A stretch of 64,000 bases of DNA from CADEFQ01 sp050185195 (GTDB lineage: Bacteria; Pseudomonadota; Gammaproteobacteria; Steroidobacterales; Steroidobacteraceae). A program made the position numbers and the translations under genes. This document shows positions 27,713 through 36,307 of this stretch, piece after piece; the stretch's first letter is position 1; each line of letters starts with the position of its first letter. The DNA lies in NCBI GenBank assembly GCA_050185195.1, contig JBFWZQ010000012.1, forward strand, positions 31,937-95,936, written 5' to 3'. The notes under the pieces are model-generated. The model saw nothing but the letters and a program-made list of their open reading frames with translations. It was not told the DNA's origin and ran no database searches.

Positions 27713-28338
27713 GGCGCCGCCTCCGTATCCGGTGGCAGCCCGAGGCCCTGCAGGTAGGCGACCAGCGCGTCGAGCGACGTCCTGCCCTCGAGCGCCGCCG
27801 GCGCGCCGGCAAGGTCCTCGTCCGTGTACGGGTCGCCGAGGCGGCGCAGCGTGCGCATGCGCGCGACGATGTCGTCGGCGTCGATCGGCTCGTCGGCGAG
27901 CCACGGGTAGCCCGGCATGTTCGAGGCCTTCACGACCGCGCGCGGGTCCGTGAGGTGCAGTCGCTGCCACTCGTCCGAATACTTGCCGCCGACGCGCGCG
28001 AGGTCGGGTCCCGTGCGCTTCGAGCCCCACTGGTGCGGGCGGTCGTAGACCGACTCGCTCGAGATCGAGTAGTTGCCGTAGCGCTGCGTCTCGGCGCGCA
28101 ACGCGCGGATCATCTGCGTGTGGCAGGTGTAGCAGCCTTCCCGCACGTAGATGTCCTTGCCCGCGAGCCGCAACGGATCGTAGGGCTTCACGCCCTCGGT
28201 CGAAGTGATGGCATGCGCCTCGACGAACAGCGGCGTGATCTCCGCGAGCCCACCGATCGACACCATGATGGCGGTCAGGATGCCGAGCTTGCCGGCGTGC
28301 TTTTCGATTGCCTCGAAGTACTTGTAACCCTTGGCCAT
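27709..28338 (-). CDS. ccoO: cbb3-type cytochrome c oxidase subunit II (monoheme)
   Basis: A 209-residue membrane-anchored monoheme cytochrome c. N-terminal anchor (LGILTAIMVSIGGLAEITP), VKPYDPLRLAGKDIYVREGC then CYTCH at 69-73, Met ligand in NMPGYPWL, and GTDLARVGGKYS-like region reading GPDLARVGGKYSDEWQ. The gene lies 10 bp after ccoN and overlaps ccoQ. Confidence 0.96.
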   Translation of the reverse strand: MAKGYKYFEAIEKHAGKLGILTAIMVSIGGLAEITPLFVEAHAITSTEGVKPYDPLRLAGKDIYVREGCYTCHTQMIRALRAETQRYGNYSISSESVYDRPHQWGSKRTGPDLARVGGKYSDEWQRLHLTDPRAVVKASNMPGYPWLADEPIDADDIVARMRTLRRLGDPYTDEDLAGAPAALEGRTSLDALVAYLQGLGLPPDTEAAP

Positions 28339-28348
28339 GGTTTTCCCC

Positions 28349-29815
28349 TCAGGCGCGCGCCGGCACGGGCGCGGGCACCTGGTGCGAGTCGGGCTCCGGG
28401 ATCGGCACCGGGATCGGCTTGATCAGCCGCGCGCGTGCGTCCTCGGCCGTGTGCCACAGGTTCCACGCCATCACGACCATGCCGCTGACGATCAGCAGGC
28501 CGCCGAGGAAGCGGATCAGGTAGAACGGCCGCACCGCGATCAGGCTGTCGATGAAGGGGTAGACGAGCGCACCGTTCACGTCGGTCGCACGCCACATGAG
28601 CCCTTCCGTGACGCCGGCCGTCCACATCGAGGCGACATACAGGATGAGGCCCGCGGTGTGCAGCCAGAAATGCAGTTCCATCGCGCGCTTCGAGTGCATC
28701 GCGGGGCGCCCGAGTGCGCGCGGTGCCATCGCGTACAGCGAACCGATGGTGATCATCGCGACCCAGCCGATCGCGCCCGAATGCACGTGCGCCACCGTCC
28801 AGTCGGTGTAGTGCGAGAGCGAGTTGACGGTCTTCACCGCCATCAGCGAGCCCTCGGTGGTCGCGGCGGCGTAGAACACGAGCGACATCACCATGAATTT
28901 CGCGGCCGGGTCGGACGCGACGCGCGGCCACGAACCGTTGAAGGTCAGCAGGCCGTTCGCCGCCGAGCCCCAGCTCGGCATCAGCAGCACGATCGAGAAC
29001 GCCATGCCGACCGACTGCACCCAGTCGGGCAGGGCGGTGAACAGCAGGTGGTGCGACCCCGCCCACATGTAGACGGAAATCAGCGCCCAGAAATTCACGA
29101 TCGAGAAACGGTAGCTCCACAGCGGCTGCTGCGCCTGGCGCGGCACGAAGTAGTACATCATCCCGAGGAAGCCGGCCGTCAGGAAGAACGCGACCGCGTT
29201 GTGCCCGTACCACCACTGCACCATCGCATCCACGGTGCCGGAATAGACCGGGTAGGACTTGGTGAGCGAGACCGGGACCACGATGTTGTTGACGATGTGC
29301 AGCAGCGCGACCGCAATGATGAACGCGCCGTAGTACCAGTTCGCGACATAGATGTGCTTGATGCGCCGGCGCGCGAGCGTCGCGAAGAACACCGTGCCGA
29401 AGCTGACCCACACCGCCGCGACCAGGATGTCGATCAGCCACTCGGGCTCGGCGTATTCCTTGCTCTGCGTGATGCCTAACGGCATCGTCGCCATGGCGAG
29501 CACGCAGACGAGCTGCCAGCCCCAGAACGTGCAGGTCGCGAGGCGCGGGAGCGCGAGGCGCGTGTGGCCGGTGCGCTGCACGACGTAATAGCAGGTTCCC
29601 ATCAGCGCCGAACCGCCGAACGCGAAGATCACGCCGAAGGTGTGGTCGGGCCGCAGGCGGCTGAAGGTGAGCCACGGCGTATCGAAGTTGAGCGCCGGCC
29701 AGGCGAGCTGGGCGGCGACGAAGACACCCACTCCCATGCCGACGACGCCCCAGACGGCGGCGGCGAGCAGGAAGAGGCGAACGATACGGTCGTTGTAGGT
29801 TTCGGTATTGGGCAT
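28349..29815 (-). CDS. ccoN: cbb3-type cytochrome c oxidase catalytic subunit I
   Basis: Catalytic heme-copper subunit of the high-affinity terminal oxidase in the inner membrane. The 488-residue protein has about twelve spans. It has RPDHTFGVIFAFGGSALMGT (low-spin heme His), WYGHNAVAFFL (CuB His with nearby Tyr), AGSHHLLFTALPDWVQ (CuB histidines), and DWTVAHVHSGAIGWVAMI (heme ligands). First gene of ccoNOQP-H-I-S. No FNR box (TTGAT-N4-ATCAA) was visible in the 84 bp upstream of the start, so microaerobic control would need another site. Confidence 0.97.
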   Translation of the reverse strand: MPNTETYNDRIVRLFLLAAAVWGVVGMGVGVFVAAQLAWPALNFDTPWLTFSRLRPDHTFGVIFAFGGSALMGTCYYVVQRTGHTRLALPRLATCTFWGWQLVCVLAMATMPLGITQSKEYAEPEWLIDILVAAVWVSFGTVFFATLARRRIKHIYVANWYYGAFIIAVALLHIVNNIVVPVSLTKSYPVYSGTVDAMVQWWYGHNAVAFFLTAGFLGMMYYFVPRQAQQPLWSYRFSIVNFWALISVYMWAGSHHLLFTALPDWVQSVGMAFSIVLLMPSWGSAANGLLTFNGSWPRVASDPAAKFMVMSLVFYAAATTEGSLMAVKTVNSLSHYTDWTVAHVHSGAIGWVAMITIGSLYAMAPRALGRPAMHSKRAMELHFWLHTAGLILYVASMWTAGVTEGLMWRATDVNGALVYPFIDSLIAVRPFYLIRFLGGLLIVSGMVVMAWNLWHTAEDARARLIKPIPVPIPEPDSHQVPAPVPARA

Positions 29816-29899
29816 GCGACGACTCCGGGCCGGGCGCGCGCATTATGGCGTGCCCGGCCGGCCGTCGCAGCTAGGGTTTGTACGGTTTGAGGATGACTC

Positions 29900-30574
29900 T
29901 CAATCGCGTTCGACGAGCCAGACCACGAGCTCGATCAGTTCATCGACGCTGCGGACGCTCGAATTGTTCACGCGGTACTTGCCGGCCACGATCAGGGTGG
30001 GCGTGCCTTCGACCCGGTAGGCCTTCACGAGGTCGTCGGCTTCCTTCATTTTCATGTCGACATTGAAGGATTGCGCGGTCTCGAGCACCTGCTGCTGGGT
30101 GACACCGCCGGCGCGCGCATAGAAGCGCGCCACGGCGCCGAGCGTCGGCTGGGGTCGCTTCAGCTGGCGCGTGGCCGGATCGACGATTGCGAGCTCGCCC
30201 GTCGTCCAGATCGCGTCGTACATCGCCTGGTGGGTGCGGTCCGCGATGCCGAGGACCTGTGCGGCGAGGTAGGCGCGCTGGAAGAGCGGCCAGGATTCGG
30301 CAGGATTCCAGGACGCCGGCACATAGACGAGCTGTGCCTGCTTCGGCAGCTTCGCCTCGAGTGCCGCCATCACGGGCCGGAACTGGTTGCAGGCCGGGCA
30401 GCCGTAGGAGAAGACCTCGACGACCTCGACCTTGCCGGCCGGCACATGGGTCGGCTGGGCGGGCACGATCAGGTCGTAATGCCGGCCTTCGGTCCAGCGA
30501 GCCTCGGCCGCGTGGGCGGCACCGGTGACGGAAGACAGGGCGAGCAGCGCCGCCAGAAAACGAATTGTCCTCAC
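29900..30574 (-). CDS. DsbA-like periplasmic thiol:disulfide oxidoreductase
   Basis: A 224-residue exported thioredoxin-fold protein. Signal peptide (RTIRFLAALLALSSV, cleavage after AAHA), active site C59-P-A-C62 in FSYGCPACNQF, and cis-proline in VEGTPTLIVAGKYRV. DsbA of E. coli has CPHC; CPAC is a variant that should alter the redox potential. The GTG start at 30574 is chosen because GGAGG lies about 8 bases upstream and it begins the signal peptide. Upstream of ccoN on the same strand (84 bp gap), so it could support cytochrome c maturation (inference). Confidence 0.88.
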   Translation of the reverse strand: MRTIRFLAALLALSSVTGAAHAAEARWTEGRHYDLIVPAQPTHVPAGKVEVVEVFSYGCPACNQFRPVMAALEAKLPKQAQLVYVPASWNPAESWPLFQRAYLAAQVLGIADRTHQAMYDAIWTTGELAIVDPATRQLKRPQPTLGAVARFYARAGGVTQQQVLETAQSFNVDMKMKEADDLVKAYRVEGTPTLIVAGKYRVNNSSVRSVDELIELVVWLVERD

Positions 30575-30642
30575 CCGGGCGTCCTCCAGAATGAAAAAGC
30601 CATGGTACCGACCGTGCCTCGCGCACGCGAGTTCCCGGGGGG

Positions 30643-30689
30643 CACAACGCCCGGTTGTGGCCGGCAAGGCCGCGTTGTTGTTCGCGGCC
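30643..30689. promoter_or_regulatory. Two inverted repeats in the dsbA/nitrilase divergent region
   Basis: CACAAC-N5-GTTGTG (30643-30659) and GGCCGCG-N8-CGCGGCC (30668-30689) are both perfect inverted repeats within the 162 bp between divergent start codons. They could be operator sites; neither is followed by a T-run, so they are not terminators. Confidence 0.35.
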
Positions 30690-30736
30690 GAGGGCCGATG
30701 CTAGGGTCGGGCAATCCCCAGAACAGGAAGCCCCGC

Positions 30737-31939
30737 ATGAATCGCAAGCCGTCCTCGCACCCCCTGTCCCGTCGCGAACTCCTCACCGGCGCAGGCGTCG
30801 CGGGCCTCGGCGCCGTGGCCGCGCCGCTCGCGCTCGGCGCAACGGCGCGCGACGCCGGGCCGGCGGCTGGCGCGGGCGATGCCGTTGCCGCGATGAAGCG
30901 GGGCGTGTACGCGACGGTGCCGCTGCGGCAGGACGCCATCAACGTGTCGGCGCTCCAGTCGCGCCTGATGTCGATCGACCTGAAGAACCACGCCGTGACC
31001 CTGAAGCGCAATCTCGCCCACGTCGTGAAGCTGATCGACTACGCGCAAAGCGCGGCGCCCGAATGGGGCCGGGAGCGCCGGTGGGGCGCGAAACAGGACC
31101 TGCTCTGCATGCACGAGTTTCCGATCCAGGGCTGGCAGCCGTGGAACCGGTCCGAGTTGCAGCAGGTCGCCTTCGACCTGCCCGGCCCCGAGACGGAGGT
31201 GATCGGCGAGCGCGCGAAGCGCTACGGCTGCTACATCGCCTTCGGTTGTTATGCCCGGGACAAGGACTGGCCGGGTCACGTCATCAACATGTCGGTGATC
31301 GTCGGGCCCGACGGCAACATCGTCAGCAAGCAGTGGAAGGCCCGCAACATCCTCGGCGCCTTCGGTGGCATCGGCCTCATCGGCACGACCGTGTACGACG
31401 TGCTCGACCGCTACGTCGAAATGTACGGCTGGGATGCGACGTTGCCGATCGCGCGCACCGATATCGGCAACATCGCGATGACCGCGGTGGGCATGGAGCC
31501 CATGCTCTACCAGGCGCTCGCGATGAAGGGTGCCGAAATCCTGGTCCTGACAGTGACCGGCGCATCGAATTCGGAGCAGGCGATCCAGACCGCGCGCACG
31601 ACGCGCACCTACTGCGTCGGTGTCGGCAACTCGGTGTCCCCCGACAATCCCGGTTTCACGGAAGCGGTCGGTGCGCGCGACGAAGGCACGGCCATCGTCG
31701 ATCCGCGCGGCAACCCGCTTGCGAAATCCGCCAATCACCACGAGGATGTCGTGTCGGCGCGCGTGCCGATCGCCGACTTCCGGCGCACGCGCTCGCCGGT
31801 CGAGTACCCGATGGCGCTCTTCCTGCCGGTTTTCCAGCAGTACGCGCCGTCGGTGGGGCCCGGCGGCTTCCTCGAGCAGCTGCCGAACGACTACCAGGAG
31901 GCGGGGGCGCTCGTGAAGCGCCGCTCCGCCCGCAAGTGA
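30737..31939 (+). CDS. Tat-exported nitrilase-fold (carbon-nitrogen hydrolase) protein lacking the catalytic cysteine
   Basis: A 400-residue protein with a Tat signal (SRRELLTGAGVAGLGAVAAP) followed by a nitrilase-fold domain. Glu127 (CMHEFPIQGW) and Lys201 (SKQWKARNI) match the catalytic Glu and Lys. The segment that normally carries the nucleophile (IC-Y-D/E before the P-E and L-ALKGAEI stretch) reads IAMTAVGMEPMLYQALAMKG, with alanine (about residue 250) where Cys is expected. It could be inactive, use another residue, or bind ligand only. Export by Tat is unusual for this mostly cytoplasmic family. Followed 18 bp later by metY. Confidence 0.75.
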   Translation: MNRKPSSHPLSRRELLTGAGVAGLGAVAAPLALGATARDAGPAAGAGDAVAAMKRGVYATVPLRQDAINVSALQSRLMSIDLKNHAVTLKRNLAHVVKLIDYAQSAAPEWGRERRWGAKQDLLCMHEFPIQGWQPWNRSELQQVAFDLPGPETEVIGERAKRYGCYIAFGCYARDKDWPGHVINMSVIVGPDGNIVSKQWKARNILGAFGGIGLIGTTVYDVLDRYVEMYGWDATLPIARTDIGNIAMTAVGMEPMLYQALAMKGAEILVLTVTGASNSEQAIQTARTTRTYCVGVGNSVSPDNPGFTEAVGARDEGTAIVDPRGNPLAKSANHHEDVVSARVPIADFRRTRSPVEYPMALFLPVFQQYAPSVGPGGFLEQLPNDYQEAGALVKRRSARK

Positions 31940-31957
31940 TGAAAGGTTGAAAGCCCG

Positions 31958-33241
31958 ATGACGACACGCTGGAGACGCGAAACCATTGCCGTGCACGGGG
32001 GCTACACGCCCGATCCCACGACACGCGCCGTCGCCGTGCCGATCTACCAGACCGTGGCGTACGCCTTCGACGATACGCAGCACGGCGCCGATCTCTTCGA
32101 CCTCAAGGTCGAGGGCAACATCTACACGCGCATCATGAACCCCACGCAGGCCGTGCTCGAGCAACGGGTCGCCGCGCTCGAGGGCGGCATCGCGGCGCTC
32201 GCGCTCGCCTCGGGGCAGGCGGCGGTGACCTACGCGATCATGACGATCGCCGAGGCGGGCGACAACATCGTGGCGGCGAGCACGCTCTACGGCGGCACCT
32301 ACAACCTGTTCGCGCATACGCTGCCGCAGTACGGCATCGAGGTGCGCTTTGCCGACTATCGCGAGCCTGATTCCTTCGCCCCGCTGATCGACGCGCGCAC
32401 CAAGGCGATCTTCTGCGAGTCGGTCGGCAATCCGCTCGGCAACGTGACCGATTTCGAGCGCCTCGCGCGGCTCGCACACGACCACGGGCTGCCGTTGATC
32501 GTCGACAACACGGTGCCCACGCCCCACCTGTGCCGGCCGTTCGAGCACGGCGCGGACATCATCGTGCACTCGCTCACGAAGGGCATGGGCGGCCATGGCA
32601 CGAGCGTCGGCGGCGCGATCGTCGACTCGGGCAAGTTCCCGTGGGCCGAGCACAAGGCGAGATTCCGCCGCCTGAACGAACCCGATGTCAGCTACCACGG
32701 CGTCGTCTACACCGAGGCCCTGGGGCCGGCGGCGTACATCGCGCGGGCACGTGTCGTGCCGCTGCGCAACACCGGCGCTGCGATCTCGCCATTCAATGCC
32801 TTCCTGATCCTGCAGGGCATCGAGACGCTCGGCCTGCGCATCGATCGCATCAGCGAGAATGCGCTCGCGGTGGCGAAGCACCTCGCGGGCCACGCCAAGG
32901 TGGGCTGGGTGCGCTACGCGGGGCTCGATGCGCACCCGGACCATGCGCTCGTGAAAAAGTACCTCTCGGGCAAGGCGCCCGGCATCCTCACTTTCGGCGT
33001 GCGCAGCGGGCGCACGGGCGGCGAGCGCTTCCAGGACGCGCTGAAGCTGGTGACGCGCCTCGTGAACATCAGCGACGCGAAGTCGCTCGCCTGCCACCCG
33101 GCGTCCACCACGCACCGCCAGCTCGCGCCGCACGAGCTCGCCAAGGCGGGCGTGAGCGAGGACATGGTGAGGCTCTCGATCGGCATCGAGCACATCGACG
33201 ACATCATCGAGGACATCGACCAGGCGCTCGCGCAGGCGTAG
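31958..33241 (+). CDS. metY: O-acetylhomoserine aminocarboxypropyltransferase (MetY-like)
   Basis: PLP enzyme that joins sulfide (or methanethiol) to O-acetylhomoserine to give homocysteine or methionine. The 427-residue protein has ETIAVHGGYTPDPTTRAVAV, YTRIMNPTQAVLEQRVAALE, the PLP lysine K208 in HSLTKGMGGHGTSVGG, and the SLACHPASTTHRQL end typical of the 420-430-residue MetY group. Cystathionine gamma-synthase or methionine gamma-lyase are possible but are usually shorter (380-400). Cytoplasmic. The small HTH gene begins directly after it. Confidence 0.93.
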   Translation: MTTRWRRETIAVHGGYTPDPTTRAVAVPIYQTVAYAFDDTQHGADLFDLKVEGNIYTRIMNPTQAVLEQRVAALEGGIAALALASGQAAVTYAIMTIAEAGDNIVAASTLYGGTYNLFAHTLPQYGIEVRFADYREPDSFAPLIDARTKAIFCESVGNPLGNVTDFERLARLAHDHGLPLIVDNTVPTPHLCRPFEHGADIIVHSLTKGMGGHGTSVGGAIVDSGKFPWAEHKARFRRLNEPDVSYHGVVYTEALGPAAYIARARVVPLRNTGAAISPFNAFLILQGIETLGLRIDRISENALAVAKHLAGHAKVGWVRYAGLDAHPDHALVKKYLSGKAPGILTFGVRSGRTGGERFQDALKLVTRLVNISDAKSLACHPASTTHRQLAPHELAKAGVSEDMVRLSIGIEHIDDIIEDIDQALAQA

Positions 33242-33265
33242 ATGGCAGGCTATGATCCGGTGGCC

Positions 33266-33562
33266 ATGTTGACCGCAGCCCAATGCCGCGCGGCGCGCGC
33301 GCTCCTCGATGCGTCGCTCGAAACGCTTTCGAAGGCGAGTGCGGTCGACGTGCAGGCCATCCGGTCGTTCGAGCAGATGGTGCACGAGGCGGACGACGAG
33401 GCGCAGCACCGGCTGCGTCGGGCGCTCGAAGCCGCCGGCGTCGTGTTCATCGCGGAAAATGGCGGCGGCGCCGGCGTGCGATTGAAGTACAACCGCAGGG
33501 ATGTGCGCGCGATCCGGCGCTGGGAAGGCGAAGGCGGCATCACGGCGCCGGGCGGCGGCTGA
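33266..33562 (+). CDS. Small XRE-like helix-turn-helix protein
   Basis: A 98-residue protein that begins LTAAQCRAARALLDASLETL, resembling the HTH of short XRE regulators (usually M-T-P-x-Q-C-R-A-A-R-A-L-L-G-W-S), followed by FEQMVHEADDEAQHRLRRAL and VVFIAENGGGAGVRLKYN. The G-G-G-x-G-V-R end is characteristic of these small proteins. The start at 33266 is chosen from that homology; an in-frame ATG at 33242 right after the metY stop would add 8 residues. The HTH is degenerate (S-x-E-T-L instead of S-Q-E-D-L). Possibly co-transcribed with metY. Confidence 0.6.
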   Translation: MLTAAQCRAARALLDASLETLSKASAVDVQAIRSFEQMVHEADDEAQHRLRRALEAAGVVFIAENGGGAGVRLKYNRRDVRAIRRWEGEGGITAPGGG

Positions 33563-33626
33563 GTCCCAGACTGTCGGGGTCCGGAGACAGTTTCAGCGGG
33601 CGGCGGGCGCTCACTAATATGAAGGG

Positions 33627-35567
33627 ATGACACACCCTTCCTTGCGGCGCCTGCCGCCACTCGCAGCGGCACTTTTTTTCCTCGCGGCCCGCGTGCACGC
33701 GGCGGACATCGAGCTCTTTCCCGGGCAGAGCTTCGAAGCGGCCGTCGAAGCGCTCAACCCCGGCGATACGCTCATCGTGCACGCCGGCACCTATGCCGAT
33801 GCGGGCCGGATCAGCATCGGGGTGCGTGGTACGGCCGCGGCGCCCGTCCTGGTCAAGGGCGCCGACGGCGAGGCGCTGCCGCTCATCACGCGCCCGGCGT
33901 CCGCGCCCGCCCAGAACACGATCAACATCGAGGGCGCGACACACCTGCGGATCACGCGCCTCGAGATCTCGAGCAACGGCGGCGACGCCATCAACCTGAG
34001 CGGCACGCCGTCCTTCATCACGCTCGACAACCTCGAGATCCACGATGTCGACGTCGGCATCAACTTCCGCTCGTCGATGTCCGACATCACGGTGCGCCAC
34101 AACCACATCCACCACACCGGGCAGAACGGCGGCACCGGCGAGGGCATGTACGTCGGCTGCAACGACGCCACCTGCGTGGTGTCGCGCGCGCTGATCGAGA
34201 ACAACTGGATCCACGACACGCAGAATTCGACGCAGGGCGACGGCATCGAGGTCAAGCACGGGTCGCACTCGAACATCGTGCGCGACAACGTCATCTACAA
34301 CACGGGCTACCCGTGCGTGCTCGTCTACGGGACGGTGGGCCAGCCCGTCAATGTCGTCGAAGGCAACGTGATGTGGAACTGCGGCGATTCCGGCATCCAG
34401 GCCGCGGCGGACGCGATCATCCGCAACAACATCATCCTCGACGGCCCCGGCAACGGTTTCAATTCCCAGCCCCACCAGGGCGCGACGCCGTCGAACCTGC
34501 AGTTCGTGCACAACACGGTGGTGGGTGGCAGCCCCTGCCTGCGCCTGAGCGGCTGGAGCGGCCGACCGGGCCTCGTGCTCGCCAACAACGCAATCTACTG
34601 CGACGCCGATGATTTTGCGATCGGCGGGCTCGGCGGCGTCACCGTCTCGGGCAACGTCGTCACGCCGGCGACGAGCGCGTTGCCCGCGGCGGGTTGCGCC
34701 GTGGGACAGACGCCCGCGCTCGACCTGACCGGCGTCGCCCAGCGCAATGTCTACCCGCGTTCAGGTTCGCGGCTGATCGACGCCGGTACCGCGGCCTACG
34801 CGACGGCCATCGATTTCAACGGCAACACGCGCGGCGGGACGCCCGACGCGGGCGCCTACGACTACACCACGGCGCAGAACCCGGGGTGGGCGGTCGCAGC
34901 AGGGTTCAAGAATGCAACGGCGCAGCCCATGCCGCCGGATCTCGTGTTTTCGGGCAATCCGTTGTCGGTCGCCGCGGGCGGCACGACGCAGCTCGCCTGG
35001 AGCGCGACGAATGCAACGGCCTGCACGGCCAGCGCAACGCCCGCCACGAACGACTGGAGCGGCGCGAAGAGCCTGGCGGGCAACCAGGCGATCGCCGGGC
35101 TCTCCGCTACCACGCAGTTCAACCTGTCCTGCAGCAATGCCGCGGGTTCGACCAGTCGATCGGTGACCGTCACGGTGAGCACGACGCCGGCGCCTACCGT
35201 CAGTCTCGGCGCGAATCCAGCGGCGGTCGACGCGGGCGGACGCACGACGCTCACCTGGAGCAGCACGAACGCGACGGGCTGCAGCGCGACGGGTGCCTGG
35301 GCCGGCAACAAGCCGGGCTCAGGCAGTGAGCAGAGCGCTGCGCTCGCGGCGACGAGCACGTTCACGCTCGCGTGCACGGGTGCCGGCGGCACGGCGGAGC
35401 GGTCGGTCACCGTGACGGTGAATGCCGGCGGGGGACCGCCGACACAGCCCGATAGCGGCGGCGGCGGGAGCCTTGGCGGGGTCAGCCTCCTGTTGCTCGC
35501 TGCCTTGCGCCTGCTGACAGCTTCGCGACAGGCGGGATGCCCGACTATCGAGGGTGTGGCCGTGTAA
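33627..35567 (+). CDS. Exported right-handed parallel beta-helix protein with C-terminal sorting-like tail
   Basis: A 646-residue exported protein. Signal peptide (LPPLAAALFFLAARVHA), then from about residue 28 a PbH1-type beta-helix (GQSFEAAVEALNPGDTLIVH; many N-x-I repeats such as IENNWIHDTQNSTQGDGIEV, VRDNVIYNTG), the fold of polysaccharide lyases, pectinases and some adhesins. Two homologous Ig-like modules follow (about residues 435-520 and 520-605; both with GNP, LAWSATNAT/LTWSSTNATGC, AGN). The C-terminus has PDSGGGGSLGGVSLLLLAAL then LRLLTASR, resembling GlyGly-CTERM signals processed by rhombosortase. The helix region suggests polysaccharide binding or cleavage; the substrate is unknown. 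Confidence 0.82.
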   Translation: MTHPSLRRLPPLAAALFFLAARVHAADIELFPGQSFEAAVEALNPGDTLIVHAGTYADAGRISIGVRGTAAAPVLVKGADGEALPLITRPASAPAQNTINIEGATHLRITRLEISSNGGDAINLSGTPSFITLDNLEIHDVDVGINFRSSMSDITVRHNHIHHTGQNGGTGEGMYVGCNDATCVVSRALIENNWIHDTQNSTQGDGIEVKHGSHSNIVRDNVIYNTGYPCVLVYGTVGQPVNVVEGNVMWNCGDSGIQAAADAIIRNNIILDGPGNGFNSQPHQGATPSNLQFVHNTVVGGSPCLRLSGWSGRPGLVLANNAIYCDADDFAIGGLGGVTVSGNVVTPATSALPAAGCAVGQTPALDLTGVAQRNVYPRSGSRLIDAGTAAYATAIDFNGNTRGGTPDAGAYDYTTAQNPGWAVAAGFKNATAQPMPPDLVFSGNPLSVAAGGTTQLAWSATNATACTASATPATNDWSGAKSLAGNQAIAGLSATTQFNLSCSNAAGSTSRSVTVTVSTTPAPTVSLGANPAAVDAGGRTTLTWSSTNATGCSATGAWAGNKPGSGSEQSAALAATSTFTLACTGAGGTAERSVTVTVNAGGGPPTQPDSGGGGSLGGVSLLLLAALRLLTASRQAGCPTIEGVAV

Positions 35568-35578
35568 GCTGCACGTCC

Positions 35579-36307
35579 ATGGACCGAATCCGTGGACGAA
35601 AGCGGGCGTGGGTCGCAGCGGCAGGCTGCCTCATGGTATTCATGGGCGCGTGCGGCGCCGCGCCCTCCGCGCCCTCCGTGGCGCCGACGCCGCTCGAGCG
35701 GGAGCTCGGCGCCGAGGTCGCGCAGTTCGCCGCGGCCGACAAGTTGTCTTTTCCAGCACCCTGCCAGGTGCTGTTCGTCGGCTCGTCGAGCATCCGGATG
35801 TGGAAAACCCTGTCGCAGGACATGGCGCCCATGCCGGTGATCAACCGGGGTTTCGGTGGCTCCGAGATCGAATACGTCAACCGCTGGTTCGACCCGCTCG
35901 TGGCCGCCTACCGCCCGCGCGCGATCGTCTTCTATGCGGGCGAGAACGACGTCGACAGCGGCAAGTCGACGCAGCGCGTACTCGCCGACTTCGACGTATT
36001 CCTTGAAAAGAAGGCGGCGGCGTTGGGAGCGGTGCCGGTCTATTTCATCTCCCTGAAACCCTCGAAGCTGCGCATCGGGCAACTCGCGCAACAGGCCGAG
36101 GTCAATGCGGCGATCCGGGCGCTCGTGGCGCGGCGCACGGACCTGCACTACATCGATGTCGCGACCCCGATGCTGGAAAATGGCCAACCGAGGGACCTGT
36201 ACGCGGCGGACGGCCTGCACATGACGCGTGACGGATACGCGATCTGGACCCAGCGGGTGCGGGCGGCGCTGCCGCCTCAGCCCGGAAGCTGCCAACCGAT
36301 GACGTGA
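35579..36307 (+). CDS. SGNH/GDSL hydrolase family lipoprotein
   Basis: A 242-residue predicted lipoprotein: basic start (MDRIRGRKRAWVAAAGC), hydrophobic stretch and a lipobox-like VFMGAC with Cys25. The SGNH fold is seen in VLFVGSSSIRMWKTL (block I, Ser at 69-71), INRGFGGSEIEYV (block II), VFYAGENDV (block III Asn), and ADGLHMTRDGY (block V Asp/His). Likely esterase or acetyl-esterase on glycans in the periplasm. The start at 35579 is chosen because the lipoprotein signal begins there. Overlaps the end of the convergent serine hydrolase by 31 bp. Confidence 0.87.
   Translation: MDRIRGRKRAWVAAAGCLMVFMGACGAAPSAPSVAPTPLERELGAEVAQFAAADKLSFPAPCQVLFVGSSSIRMWKTLSQDMAPMPVINRGFGGSEIEYVNRWFDPLVAAYRPRAIVFYAGENDVDSGKSTQRVLADFDVFLEKKAAALGAVPVYFISLKPSKLRIGQLAQQAEVNAAIRALVARRTDLHYIDVATPMLENGQPRDLYAADGLHMTRDGYAIWTQRVRAALPPQPGSCQPMT

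Noticed and set aside
29879..29903. FNR/Anr-like box before ccoN (TTTGAGGATGACTCTCAA)
   Set aside because: Half-sites are too far apart for TTGAT-N4-ATCAA, and the segment overlaps the end of the dsbA-like gene.
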